64,000 nucleotides of DNA from FEN-1219 sp963744305 (lineage in GTDB: Bacteria > Pseudomonadota > Gammaproteobacteria > Steroidobacterales > Rariloculaceae), in NCBI GenBank assembly GCA_963744305.1, contig CAVUTF010000033.1, positions 1 through 64,000 on the forward strand. The letters are read 5' to 3'. Below, piece after piece: positions 28,613-38,729 of this stretch (its first letter is position 1; every line of letters starts with the position of its first letter). A program made the position numbers and the translations under genes. A model generated the notes under the pieces. The model did not search any database. It worked only from the letters and a program-made list of their open reading frames with translations, and was not told the origin of the DNA.

Positions 28613-30751
28613 CTAGGCCGAGCGCAGCACGGGCGCGCTCGGCTCGCGCTCTGTGGTGCCGTGGAGCTTCACGAGCTCGTGGAATAGGTCACCTTCGTCC
28701 AGTACCGCGAGGCGCTCGGGGTGCGAAAGCCATTGCATGGCCTCCTCGAGCGTGCGTGCCTCCGCGAGCTTCGCGCGCGCGCTGAGCAGCGCCATGTCGG
28801 GCTTGCCGCGCGGCGCTTGCGGTCGCGGGAGCACGCTCGCGAAGTGCCTGTGCCGCAGCTGCTCGTCGACGAGCAGGCGTTCGATGGTGGCAGTCCCGAT
28901 GCTCGCATGGAGCTCCCGCTCGTACTCGTCGCGCCTGTGCAGCACGCGCGGCGTGACGACTTCTTCGGGAATCGTGAGGAAGCCCAGCACGCCGGTAACC
29001 TTCGCGAGCAGCACGCTCGCGCTTGCCGCCGATAGGGGCAACGCGAGCGAGAGACCGATCAGCGAAGGAGCCATCCAGGCGAGCAGCCCCGGGGACACTA
29101 CGCCCAAGCCCGCCGAGACCGCGAGACCGATCAGCATGTGCACCCAGTGCCGGCGCCACAGCGTGCTCCACGGCAACGTCGTGCGCTTACGAGCCTGCAC
29201 CGCCCACCCGGAATCGTGACCCCTCAGGATCTCCCAGACCTGCTTCGTCTGGATCATCATCGAGATCGGCGCGTACAACGCCGACAACGCCGTCTCCAGC
29301 GGCACGCCGAGAAGCAAGCGCACGACGCCCACGGTGCGAAGCAATTCGCGGTTGATGAGAGCGCGCAGCAGACCAAGTAGCTTCGGCACGAGCAACGTGC
29401 CCATCGCGAACACGAACAGCGTGATCATGCGTTCCGTGTCGAACCGCGGCCAGCGCGGAAACAGCGACAACTCGTCCGTGAAGTACTCGAACTGGATCGT
29501 CGCAACCTGTGCGGTAACGGCGAGACCGACGACGATCAACGCAAGCCAGAGCGGCGACGCGAGATAGCTCATGACGCCGATCCACATGTGCATGCGGTTC
29601 GGCCATGCGAGGCCGGCGCCGCCGACGACCGCGAGATGCTGCAAATTCCCCTGCGCCCATCGCCGATCGCGCGCCGCGACGTCGAGCAACGACGGCGGGC
29701 TCTCCTCCCACGATCCGCCGAGCGTCGGCAGCATCCGCACCGACCAACCCGCGCGGCGAATCAGCGCGGCTTCCACGAAGTCGTGCGACAGGATCAGCCC
29801 GCCGAACGGCTTGCGCCCCGGCAGATGAGGCAATCCCGCCGCCGCGGCAAACGCGCGCGTCCGGATGATCGCGTTGTGCCCCCAATAGTTGCCGTCGTCG
29901 CCCTGCCACGCTGCGACGCCGCGCGCTACGACCGGTCCGTAGACGACGCCGGCGAACTGCTGTAGCCGCGCGTACAGCGTGTGACCACCCGTGAGGCGCG
30001 GCACGGTCTGCAAGATGCCGAGCTTCGGATCAGCGGCCATCTCGGCGGCCATCGTGAGCAGCGTCTCCGGTGCGAGAACGCTGTCCGCATCGAGCACGAT
30101 CATGAAGTCGTAGCGGCCGCCCCAGCGCGTAACGAAGTCTTGAAGATTGCCGGCCTTGCGGTTGACGTTGTCGGTGCGCCGGCGATACCACACGCGCATC
30201 TGCTCGCCGAGCGAATCGCGCAAAATTTGGAAAGCCGCGGTCTCCTTGATCCAGATGTCGGGGTTCGTCGTGTCGGACAACACGAACACCTCGAACCCTT
30301 CGGCCGAGCCGCGATCGACCAAGGTCGTCGCCATCGCGTGCACCGCCGCAAAGCAGCGCGCGGGGTCCTCGTTATAGATCGGCATCACGAGCGCCGTGCG
30401 CTTGTCGATCTGCGCGTCGGCCTTCGACCTGCGGCGCACGCCGCCGAACAGCACGCCCGCAATCGCGGCCGATGCGGAGAGCGCGATCCACGCGAACGTC
30501 ACTGTGAAAAGCACGACCATGAGCGCCTGGAGGACGGTCATCGTGCCGCCGATCGACACGACGGCCACCATCTCTCGCGCCGCGTACACGGTAAGCGCCA
30601 GTGCGCCGCCGAACGTCAGCAGCCGCGCAAGCCAGGTTTTGAGGGACGTCCAGCCCCGCTTGACCTTGACGTAGCGCCGCAGGTCCTGCTCGGGCATCTC
30701 GAGCACGGCGAACGGCGGAACGGCTGCGTACCTCTGCGTTAACGTTTCCAT
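28613..30751 (-). CDS. opgH: Glucans biosynthesis glucosyltransferase H
   Basis: 712 residues, intact. A GT2 membrane glucosyltransferase that polymerises beta-1,2-glucose chains of osmoregulated periplasmic glucans across the inner membrane. It has TM helices near residues 40-105, a catalytic domain with LVMPIYNEDPARCFAAV, the metal-binding VLDADSVLAPETL and the QxxRW-type DRRWAQGNLQHL, then six further membrane helices. It is somewhat shorter than E. coli OpgH at both ends. Its ATG lies 13 bases inside the 3' end of opgG, so the two are coupled. Confidence 0.95.
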   Translation of the reverse strand: METLTQRYAAVPPFAVLEMPEQDLRRYVKVKRGWTSLKTWLARLLTFGGALALTVYAAREMVAVVSIGGTMTVLQALMVVLFTVTFAWIALSASAAIAGVLFGGVRRRSKADAQIDKRTALVMPIYNEDPARCFAAVHAMATTLVDRGSAEGFEVFVLSDTTNPDIWIKETAAFQILRDSLGEQMRVWYRRRTDNVNRKAGNLQDFVTRWGGRYDFMIVLDADSVLAPETLLTMAAEMAADPKLGILQTVPRLTGGHTLYARLQQFAGVVYGPVVARGVAAWQGDDGNYWGHNAIIRTRAFAAAAGLPHLPGRKPFGGLILSHDFVEAALIRRAGWSVRMLPTLGGSWEESPPSLLDVAARDRRWAQGNLQHLAVVGGAGLAWPNRMHMWIGVMSYLASPLWLALIVVGLAVTAQVATIQFEYFTDELSLFPRWPRFDTERMITLFVFAMGTLLVPKLLGLLRALINRELLRTVGVVRLLLGVPLETALSALYAPISMMIQTKQVWEILRGHDSGWAVQARKRTTLPWSTLWRRHWVHMLIGLAVSAGLGVVSPGLLAWMAPSLIGLSLALPLSAASASVLLAKVTGVLGFLTIPEEVVTPRVLHRRDEYERELHASIGTATIERLLVDEQLRHRHFASVLPRPQAPRGKPDMALLSARAKLAEARTLEEAMQWLSHPERLAVLDEGDLFHELVKLHGTTEREPSAPVLRSA

Positions 30752-32235
30752 CGATATAGCCAGGTTTCACTCCACGGCTTTTCGTTGGACATCAGCAGCA
30801 CCCGCAGTTCCGCGAGGTCGTCGCCCTCGGGCTCGAGGTCGAAGGCGACGCGGTAAGTGCCCTCCGGCGTCACGGCTCGCCCGCGAGGGTTGATGATGCT
30901 GCCGTTGGAGGTCGTCACATTAATGTCGAGGTCGTCGGGCACGGGGCCGTCGCCGCGAAAATCGATGATGAAGTCGCGGCGTTCGGCGTTCAGCGACTTG
31001 CCGGTGCGGGTACCCACCACGCGCGCGAGCGAGGAGTCGAGCGGCTCGTGGAGCCAGCGCAGTCGATAGGCGAGATCCGTGCGCGTACCGGCCTTGAGGG
31101 GCTCGCGAGGCTGCCAGTACACGACGATGTTGTCGTGAATCTCGCGAGCGGTGGGTATTTCCACGAGCTCCACGTGGCCGTCACCCCAATCGCCGCGCGG
31201 CTCGACCCACAGAGACGGGCGCAGGTCGTAGCGAGTCTCGTAGTCCTCGTAGTCGCTGATGTCCCGCTTGCGCTGCACCAATCCGAAGCCGCGCGGATTG
31301 CGATCCACGAACGCGGAAATCTGCAGCGTGCGTGGGTTCGCCAGCGGCCGCCAGATACGCTCACCAGAGCCGTTGACGATTTCGAGCCCGTCGGAGTCGT
31401 GCACCGCATCGCGGAAATCGTCGAAGCGCCCCGGCGTGGAGCTGTCGAACAGGAACATAGAGGTGAGAGGCGCGACGCCGAACGCGTCGATGTCGACGCG
31501 CGGGAATAGTGTCGCCTCGACGTCCATGTCAGTCTCCTCGCCCGGGCGCACCGTAAACGAATACGCACCGACGACCGAGCGGCTTTCGAGCAAAGCGTGG
31601 AAAACGAGGACCTCGGCATTCTCCGGAGGCCGCTCTATCCAAAACTCCGTGAATACCGGGAACTCCTCGCCCTCGGGCCGCCCCGTCCGCAGGGCGAGAC
31701 CGCGAGCGGAGAGACCATAGAGCTGCTTGCGTGCGACGGCGCGGAAGTAGCTCGCGCCCTGAAACACGAGAAACTCGTCCATCACTGCGGGCGAGTTGAT
31801 CGGCGCGCGCACGCGGAAACCGGAATAGCCCATGTCCGGGTCGAGCTCGATTCGCGGTGCTTCGGGGCCGTATTCAAAAGTCTTGTTCGTAAAAAACACG
31901 CGACGCGCTTGACCGCCCACGACGAGATTGATATCGACCGGAGTCTCGTAGATGAAGCCGGGGTGAAACAGGTCGATCGTGAACGTGCGGTTCTGGCGGG
32001 CCCATATCGATGCACCACTTTGGAACCGAATCGCGCGGTACTGATCGTAGGTGAGCCGTTCTTTGCCGGGGGGCAGCGTCGGCTCGACGAACTTCTGTTT
32101 GGACAGCTCGTCGGCGTGAGCGATGAGAATGTCGCGGTTGAATGGCACCGCCGGCCGCTCCTGGGCCAGCGACTCCGGCGGCGGAAACAGCAACGCCAAC
32201 ATTACGAGCGGAAGCGCGAGCCGAGCGGCGATCAT
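30739..32235 (-). CDS. opgG: Glucan biosynthesis protein G, periplasmic
   Basis: 498 residues, intact. The signal peptide MIAARLALPLVMLALLFPPP ends near LAQERP. The mature protein has the MdoG fold: TYDQYRAIRFQSGASIW, HPGFIYETPVDINLV, FLVFQGASYFRAVA, YGLSARGLALRTGRPEGEEF and SLWVEPRGDWGDGHVELVEI. OpgG acts in the periplasm in shaping or branching the glucan made by OpgH. The start at 32235 is chosen because the longer frame lacks a signal peptide at its N-terminus. It is transcribed divergently from an outer-membrane-like protein. Confidence 0.94.
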   Translation of the reverse strand: MIAARLALPLVMLALLFPPPESLAQERPAVPFNRDILIAHADELSKQKFVEPTLPPGKERLTYDQYRAIRFQSGASIWARQNRTFTIDLFHPGFIYETPVDINLVVGGQARRVFFTNKTFEYGPEAPRIELDPDMGYSGFRVRAPINSPAVMDEFLVFQGASYFRAVARKQLYGLSARGLALRTGRPEGEEFPVFTEFWIERPPENAEVLVFHALLESRSVVGAYSFTVRPGEETDMDVEATLFPRVDIDAFGVAPLTSMFLFDSSTPGRFDDFRDAVHDSDGLEIVNGSGERIWRPLANPRTLQISAFVDRNPRGFGLVQRKRDISDYEDYETRYDLRPSLWVEPRGDWGDGHVELVEIPTAREIHDNIVVYWQPREPLKAGTRTDLAYRLRWLHEPLDSSLARVVGTRTGKSLNAERRDFIIDFRGDGPVPDDLDINVTTSNGSIINPRGRAVTPEGTYRVAFDLEPEGDDLAELRVLLMSNEKPWSETWLYRWKR

Positions 32236-32290
32236 TGACTGGGACCTGCGACGAATACCAAAAAAGAAGCAGGAATCGTACCAACAAGAA

Positions 32291-32324
32291 AAACAGTGAT
32301 CGGCATCAAACAGTGATCGGCATC
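32291..32324. repeat. Perfect 17-bp tandem duplication
   Basis: AAACAGTGATCGGCATC occurs twice without a gap (32291-32307 and 32308-32324). It lies in the 150-base intergenic region between the opgG start (minus) and the divergent gene at 32390 (plus). It could be a duplicated regulator site or a recent slippage event. Confidence 0.85.
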
Positions 32325-32389
32325 GTTCACCGCGGGGGTCGACTTCGCTAGAGTCAAGAGTCGGGACGTGGCGTTTGGGGGACGGGGAC

Positions 32390-33172
32390 ATGGGGCGACG
32401 CATGGATTGGCTTGCGCTCTTGCTAGGGCTGATTGCTCTTGGCTCGAATCAGGCGCATGCCGACAGCTTCACCACTTATGTCGAGTCGGCCGGCGCGACC
32501 CTGAAACCGCGCAGCAACGCGGGACTGACGGTCGAGCACGACGGACTGCGACTCAAGGCCGACGTTGCGCTGCAAGCCCCAAACAAGCGAACGCAAATCG
32601 TTCCGAACGTGAGCTCCGCGTTCGCGATCGGTAAGAATCTCGATATCGAGACCCGCGTGGATCTCGCCGAGTTCAACACCCGAAAAGACGCTACGTTCGA
32701 CACACGTTTGCACTTTCGATCCTTAGGCCCGTTCTTCGACGAGCTTGAGGGAAGAATCTTGCGTTCGCCCGACGGGCTTTCTCGGCATCTTCTGCGCCTC
32801 GGATTCTACCAAATCCTCGGCGATGCAGGCGCGGTGACTCCGCTAACCCTGACGGGCCGGGCGATCTATGAAACGAGCCAGCGGCGCGCGACACTGATGT
32901 CGGCGGGCAGCGACAGTCGGCGTTATGGTGTGGAGACGCTTGTCAAAGGTCTCACGCCCGCCTTCGTTCCGGGAGCCGGAACGCTGAGCCTCAAGCTCGA
33001 GAGGACGACCGGCAATCGGCCCGAGAGCCTGAGCACGTTCGCCTACAATCAAGCGTGGACAATGGCTAATCTCACGAAGCTCGGATTCAACTTGAAGTTT
33101 CTGCGCACGACCTACAGCCCGGCGGCCGACTTCGAGCCCTCGATCGACTTCACCTGGCGCGCTGAGTTTTAG
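32390..33172 (+). CDS. Secreted beta-rich protein, probable outer-membrane barrel
   Basis: 260 residues. Signal peptide MGRRMDWLALLLGLIALGSN ends near AHA-D. The rest alternates polar and apolar residues as in beta strands (LRLKADVALQAP, NLDIETRVDLAEF, ATFDTRLHFRSL) and ends in a Trp/Phe-terminated strand (DFEPSIDFTWRAEF), a C-terminal aromatic as in outer-membrane barrels. No family is recognised. A GGGGGACGGGGAC ribosome site precedes the ATG at 32390. Divergent from opgG; its 3' end overlaps the convergent aminotransferase gene by 23 bases. Confidence 0.65.
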   Translation: MGRRMDWLALLLGLIALGSNQAHADSFTTYVESAGATLKPRSNAGLTVEHDGLRLKADVALQAPNKRTQIVPNVSSAFAIGKNLDIETRVDLAEFNTRKDATFDTRLHFRSLGPFFDELEGRILRSPDGLSRHLLRLGFYQILGDAGAVTPLTLTGRAIYETSQRRATLMSAGSDSRRYGVETLVKGLTPAFVPGAGTLSLKLERTTGNRPESLSTFAYNQAWTMANLTKLGFNLKFLRTTYSPAADFEPSIDFTWRAEF

Positions 33173-34370
33173 GTTTCTCGCGGCTCGCTGACTCGGCGCC
33201 GGGTACCGTCGCCGCCAGGTAGTCGAGTGCAGCGGCGAGCCCGCCGTTTTGATGGGGGATCGAGGCCAAGCGCAACCCCATCTCGACGCCCGCGAGCGTG
33301 CCCGCGAGCATCAGATCGTTGAAGTACCCGAGGTGCCCGATTCGAAACACTTTCTTCGCCAGTTTCCCCAACCCGGTGCCGAGCGACATGTCGAACGCCT
33401 CGAGAATGCACCGGCGGACCTCATCGGCATCGTGGCCAGCGGGCACGACCACGGCCGTCAACGAGCCGCTGTATTCCTGAGGATCCGCGCACAGCACCTC
33501 GAGTCCCCAGCCCTCCACCGCACGGCGCGTTGCTTCCCCGTGGCGCGCGTGCCGCGCGAAAACGTTCTCGAGCCCTTCCTCCTCGAGCATACGCAGCGCT
33601 TCGCGCAGCCCGTAGAGCAAATTCGTTGCAGGCGTGTACGGAAAGTAGCCGTCCTTGTTCGCGGCGAGGATCGGCTGCCAATCCCAATAAGATTTCGGCA
33701 GACGCGCGTGCTGCGCGGCGGCGAGCGCCTTCGCCGACACGGCGTTGAAGGCCAGGCCGGGCGGCAACATCAAACCCTTCTGCGAGCCCGCCACCGTCAC
33801 GTCGACGCCCCACTCGTCCATGCGGTAGTCGATCGAGGCGAGCGACGAGATAGTGTCGACCAAAAGCAATGCGGGGTGCCGCGCGCGATCGATCGCGGCG
33901 CGTATCGCGCCGATGCGGCTGACGACGCCGGTCGAAGTTTCGTTGTGCACGACGCACACGGCTTTCAGCGCGTGCCGCGAGTCCTCGCGTAACCGCGCCT
34001 CGATCGCTTGCGGATCGGCGCCGTGGCGCCAATCCGTGGGAATGAGCTCGGGTTGTAAACCGAGGCGCACCGCCATCTCGCGCCACAAGCTCGCAAAGTG
34101 GCCGGTCTCGCTCATGAGCACGGCGTCGCCGGGGGATAGCGTGTTCACGAGCGCCCCTTCCCACGCGCCGGTGCCCGACGACGGATAGATGATCACCGGT
34201 TGCTGCGTCTTGAAGACTCCGCGAATCTCGCGGAGCAGCTCGCGCCCGAGCGCGCCGAATTCGGGCCCCCGGTGATCGATCGTCGGCTGCGCGATCGCCC
34301 GCAACACTCTGTCAGGGACGTTGGTCGGTCCGGGAATCTGCAGAAAGTGCCGACCGCTTGCGTAGCTCAT
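33150..34370 (-). CDS. Class V aminotransferase, alanine/serine-glyoxylate type
   Basis: 406 residues, intact. A PLP enzyme of the AGXT family that transfers an amino group from alanine or serine to glyoxylate. Landmarks are FLQIPGPTNVPDRVL at the start, IIYPSSGTGAWEGALVN, LLLVDTISSLASIDYRMDEW, and VAGSQKGLMLPPGLAF with the Schiff-base Lys. Arg and Gly residues in MSLGTGLGKLAKKVFRIGHL bind the substrate carboxylate in relatives. Which donor is used cannot be told. Divergent neighbour is a glycolate/2-hydroxyacid-type dehydrogenase, which would supply the 2-oxo acid. Confidence 0.9.
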   Translation of the reverse strand: MSYASGRHFLQIPGPTNVPDRVLRAIAQPTIDHRGPEFGALGRELLREIRGVFKTQQPVIIYPSSGTGAWEGALVNTLSPGDAVLMSETGHFASLWREMAVRLGLQPELIPTDWRHGADPQAIEARLREDSRHALKAVCVVHNETSTGVVSRIGAIRAAIDRARHPALLLVDTISSLASIDYRMDEWGVDVTVAGSQKGLMLPPGLAFNAVSAKALAAAQHARLPKSYWDWQPILAANKDGYFPYTPATNLLYGLREALRMLEEEGLENVFARHARHGEATRRAVEGWGLEVLCADPQEYSGSLTAVVVPAGHDADEVRRCILEAFDMSLGTGLGKLAKKVFRIGHLGYFNDLMLAGTLAGVEMGLRLASIPHQNGGLAAALDYLAATVPGAESASREKPKTQRAR

Positions 34371-34420
34371 GGATCATCCGACATGGGGTAGGTCCCCGCC
34401 GCCGCATACAATACACCGCA

Positions 34421-37401
34421 ATGAGCCGCACGACTCAGAACAACAACGGCAGCTCACTGCAAGCGCGTCTCAAGCAAGAGCTCGAAGGCGAAGTGCTCTT
34501 CGACGCGTTTTCGCGCGGCCGTTACTCGACCGATGCCTCGATTTACCAGATCGAGCCGCTCGGCGTCGTCGTACCGCGGCACGAACGCGATGCGCTGACC
34601 GCGCTTGCGATTGCCGCGGACGCGAACGTAGCGATCTTGCCGCGCGGCGCGGGAACCTCGCAGTGCGGTCAGGCCGTCGGCGCAGCCCTCGTAATCGATC
34701 ACAGCAAGCACTTGAACAAGCTGCTCGAGCTCGACGTGACCGGGCGCACGGCCTGGGTCGAGCCGGGAATCGTGCTCGATCACTTGAATGCGCAGCTCAA
34801 GCGCCATGGCCTCTGGTATCCGGTCGACGTGTCGACGTCCGCTCAAGCGACGATCGGCGGCATGGCCGCGAACAACAGTTGCGGTGCGCGCTCGATGCGC
34901 TACGGCAACATGGTGCACAACGTCCTCGCGGTTGACGCTTGGCTCACGAGCGGCCGCACCGCGGTGTTCGGCGACGTTCCGGCGGAGACCGAGGCGCCGC
35001 CGGACCGAAACGAACTCGACATCGCTGCCACGGTGCGCGCGTTGTTCAAGCGCGAGCGGGAGGAGATAGAGGCTCGCGTGCCGAAAGTGCAGCGCCGTGT
35101 CGCCGGGTACAACCTCGACATGGTCTCGACCGGTCCGTTCAACATGGCGCACGTGCTCGTCGGCTCGGAGGGCACGCTCGGCTACTTTCGGCGCGTCAAG
35201 CTCAAGCTTGCGCCGCTGCCCGCGCACAAAGTGCTCGGCGTCGTGCACTTTCCGACGTTCTACAAAGCCATGGATCTCACTCGGCACATCGTCAAGCTCG
35301 GACCCGCCGCCGTCGAGCTCGTCGATCGAACGATGATCGAGCTGTCGCGCGAAATCGCGGCCTTCCGCGGCACAGTCGAGAAAGCCGTTCGGGGCGCGCC
35401 CGACGCGATCCTGCTCGTGGAATTCGCCGGTGAGGACCTTGCCACGGAGGCCGCGAAGCTTGCGCAATTGAACGAGCTCATGGGCGATCTGGGTCTGCCC
35501 GACAGCGTCGTCGCGATCCAGGACCCCGAGCTCCAAAAAGCCGTGTGGGAAGTCCGCAAGGCGGGGCTAAACATCATGATGTCGATGAAGGGCGACGGCA
35601 AACCCGTGTCGTTCATCGAGGACTGCGCGGTGCCTCTCGAGCATCTCGCGGAGTACACGGACCGGCTTACGCGCGTGTTCGAGAAGCACGGCACTCGCGG
35701 CACTTTTTATGCCCACGCAGCCGTCGGGCTGCTTGCACGTGCGGCCCGTGCTCAACATGCGCACCGCCGATGGGGCGCACAAGATGCGCGCGATCGCCGA
35801 GGAGGCGTGCGCGATGGTGAAGGAGTACAAGGGCTCGTACTCCGGCGAGCACGGCGATGGGCTCGTGCGCTCCGAGTGGATCGAGCCGCTCTATGGCCCG
35901 CGTCTCGTGCGCGCGTTCGCGGAGCTCAAACGAGCGTTCGATCCGAAAGGCCTCATGAATCCGGGCAAAATCGTGGCCGCGCCGCGAATGGACGACCGGC
36001 AGCTCTTCCGTTTCAAGCCCGGATACGTCACGGAGCCGATCGCCGCAGGGCTCGATTGGTCCGATCACGAAGTCGGTGCGGAGAATCGCGGCCGTGGCTT
36101 CGCCGCCGCGGTCGAAATGTGCAACAACAACGGCCACTGCCGAAAATTCGATGCGGGCACGATGTGTCCGTCGTACCGCGTGACGCTCGACGAACGGCAC
36201 GTGACTCGCGGCCGAGCGAACTCGCTGCGGCTCGCGCTGTCGGGCCAGCTCGGCCGCGACGCCCTGACGTCGCCCGCAATGTTCGAGACGTTGGACTTGT
36301 GCGTGTCGTGCAAGGGCTGCAGGCGCGAATGTCCGACCGGGGTCGACATGGCGAGCATGAAGGTCGAATTCCTTCATCAATATCACCGCAGCCGGCGGCG
36401 CTCGGCGCGCGACACACTCGTCGCGCACCTGCCGCGCTACGCGCCGTGGCTCGCGCGCTTGGCGCCGCTCGCCAACTTGCGCGACCGCGTGCCGGGGCTG
36501 GCGAGACTGTCGGAGAAGCTGCTGCGCTTGTCTGCGAGGCGGACATTGCCCGTGTGGCGGCGCGACTATTTTCGCGGGCAGTCCGAGGTGCCGGCGGGCG
36601 GCGACGGCGCCTGAAATCGTGCTCCTCGCCGACACCTTCAACACGTATTTCGAGCCCGAGAATCTGCGCGCAGCAGTGCAAGTGCTCGCGGCGGGTGGCT
36701 ACCGCATCGAGGTGGCTGCGGCACCGACCGGCCGCCCACTGTGTTGCGGGCGCACGTATCTTGCGGCGGGCATGATCGATGAGGCGCGCGCCGAAGCTCG
36801 GCGCACGCGCGATGCGTTGGCGCCGCACGTGGCACGCGGGCGCGCGATCGTCGGTCTCGAGCCCGCTTGCCTGTTCGGCCTGCGCGACGAGTACTTGCGC
36901 CTGCTGCCCGGCGCCGACAGCGCGGCGCTGGCGCGCGCGGCCGTTACGTTCGAGGAGTTTCTCGCGCGCGAGCAGCGAGCGGGAACCCTGAACCTCGAGC
37001 TCCGGCCGCCGGCGCAGGTTGCCCGTGCGCTCGTCCATGGACACTGCCACCAAAAAGCGTTCGACGCGATGCCGGCCGTGACGGCCGCGCTCGAGCTCGT
37101 GCCCGGCCTGCGCGTCGAGACGATCGCTGCGAGCTGCTGCGGAATGGCGGGCGCGTTCGGCTACGGGTCAGAGCACATCGATGTGTCGTTCAAGATGGCG
37201 GAAGGTGCGCTGTTGCCGGCCGTGCGCGCGGCAGGCGTCGATACCGTGATCGTCGCCGACGGTACGAGCTGCCGCCACCAGATCCGCGACGGCGCGCGGC
37301 GCGACGCCGTCCATGTCGCCCGCGTCCTAGCCGCCGCCTTGGGGTCGGGTACTAATTTCCCTCTGCCGCTGAGGTCCTTCGACGGCGGCGGCGGAAATTA
37401 G
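34421..37401 (+). CDS. YdiJ-like FAD-linked 2-hydroxyacid dehydrogenase with Fe-S and CCG domains
   Basis: About 993 codons, the usual size of the fused FAD/Fe-S/CCG oxidases. FAD-binding part: ILPRGAGTSQCGQAVGAAL, NNSCGARSMRYGNMVHNVL, HVLVGSEGTLGYFRRVKLKL and GSYSGEHGDGLVRSEWIEPL. Two 4Fe-4S motifs: CNNNGHCRKFDAGTMCPSYR and CVSCKGCRRECPTGVDM. The CCG region has GLEPACLFGL, HGHCHQKAFDA and ASCCGMAGAFGYGSEHIDV. E. coli YdiJ oxidises D-2-hydroxyglutarate; D-lactate or glycolate are alternatives. Breaks lie at 35726-35728 (one G too many; removal gives AVGCLHVRPVLN) and near 36611. The last codons, including the stop, fall inside a perfect inverted repeat. Confidence 0.9.
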
Positions 37402-37412
37402 TACCCGACCCC
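37341..37412. repeat. 20-bp perfect inverted repeat at a convergent gene junction
   Basis: The left arm GGGGTCGGGTACTAATTTCC (37341-37360) and its exact complement at 37393-37412 enclose a 32-base loop. The element contains the stop codons of both convergent genes: TAG at 37399-37401 for the dehydrogenase and TAA at 37398-37400 (minus) for the MOSC protein. It shares the GGGGTC-GG core with the hairpins at 47165-47201 and 57830-57866. It probably acts as a bidirectional terminator or REP-like element. Confidence 0.9.
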
Positions 37413-37953
37413 GATTTTGCGCACGGTGTCGCCGACGCGGATGGCGCCGCCGACGACAACGGCAGCATTGATGCCGCGCAGCTGCAACTCTTTGCCGACG
37501 GCAGAACCGACGAAGCGCACCGCGTCGATACCGTAGCGCGCGCGGAACTGGCGGCAGCCCGTATGCGGCTCGGGACTCGCCTCTATCACCGCAGAACCGA
37601 TCGCAAGACGAGTGCCCGCCGGTAGATTGGCGAGCGACAAATCGAGATCGACGTAGAGTTGGTCGCCGGCGAGCGCCCAAAACCGTCGATCCTGCGCGAG
37701 CAGCGCGATGACCCGCGCGTTCATCACCGTAAGCTGATCGTTCCGGCCGGCCGGCGCGCCGGCGCTCCAGCGGTCGCCGATCAATCCCCAACCGCTCGTC
37801 GAGCTCGCCGGCGACGACTACCTCGCGCTCGCCCGAGCGCGGCCGGCGCACGATCATCTGGAGGACACCTGCGTCCAGCGGCGAGCGCCGAATCTCAGCG
37901 AGACCCGCTTCGAGCTCGTCGAGCGAAAGATGTCGTTGCTGCCCCGCGTCCAT
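37398..37953 (-). CDS. MOSC-domain protein, frameshifted
   Basis: About 185 codons. MOSC domains carry sulfur or bind the molybdenum cofactor, and stand-alone forms are thought to deliver it or detoxify N-hydroxylated compounds. The sequence begins MDAGQQRHLSLDELEAGLAE, with RRSPLDAGVLQMIVRRP, then IGDRWSAGAPAGRNDQLTVM, LAIGSAVIEASPEPHTGCRQ (the conserved Cys) and RFVGSAVGKELQLRGINAAV. The frame breaks at the CCCC at 37786-37789; removing one C restores it. The ATG at 37953 lies one base after the GST stop; an alternative at 37968 would overlap it. The C-terminal IGVGY and stop come from the inverted repeat. Confidence 0.82.
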
Positions 37954-37954
37954 G

Positions 37955-38600
37955 TCAGACGCCGACATCGAGCGACCAAGGCTCCTCGAAAGCTTCGGCG
38001 ACGAGGCTCGCGAAGGCCGGCCACTCCCAAACGGAGTCCGCGTACGCTTGTGCGAGCGCCCCGACCTTCACGCCGTACGTTCTGAATCGGCTTACGACCG
38101 GCGCGAACATCGCATCCGCCGCGCACCAGGAGCCGAACAAGTAGTCGCCCTCCGCTCCGTAGAGCTGGCGGCAGGACGTCCAGATCGCCTCGATCCGCTC
38201 GATGTCCGCGCGCGCTTGCGCGGTGATCGGCACCGTGCGCTTCGCGCGGATGTCCATCGGCAGCCTTATGCGCAGCTCCGCAAAACCCGAGTGCATCTCG
38301 GCGCTGACGCTGCGCGCGTGAGCGCGTGCGTCCGGCTCGGTCGGCCATAGGCCTGGTGCGGGGATTCTTTCATGCAAAACTTCCCCGATTGCGAGCGAAT
38401 CCCAGATCACGAGCCCATCGTAGTGCAGCACCGGCACGCGGCGGCTCGGGCTCACGCGCTCGACCAGCGCACGGCCCTCGTCGGTGTCGAGCGGAATGAC
38501 GATTTCCTCGCAGTCGATGCCGCTTTGCCGGACGACGCAACGATCCGCGAATCGACCATGAAGAGTAGTTGCGGTTACCGACGTACAGGATGCGCGTCAT
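37955..38600 (-). CDS. Glutathione S-transferase family protein, frameshifted
   Basis: About 215 codons. N-terminal thioredoxin-like part begins MTRILYVGNRNYSSWSIRGS, with the SSWS segment that positions glutathione; then, after an indel near 38538, a frame including RVSPSRRVPVLHYDGLVIWD with the cis-Pro (VPVL) and ESxAI-like DSLAIGEVL. The C-terminal helical domain contains EGDYLFGSWCAADAMFAPVV. Substrate unknown. It is first of a two-gene unit with the MOSC protein. Confidence 0.82.
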
Positions 38601-38729
38601 GGAGGCGAGCCTACGCGACCTCGTTGAGAAAGTCCGCCGCCTCCAAGCGCGGCGCTTAAGGAATCTGCATTGTCTTGGAGTTGAGGGTTGGGCATATTGT
38701 GCTCGAGGCTTCGGTTCGGGAGGGGAACC

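Noticed and set aside
35709..37401. Separate Fe-S and CCG-domain genes
   Set aside because: They join to the upstream FAD domain once one G at 35726-35728 and one base near 36611 are removed, giving the usual fused protein.
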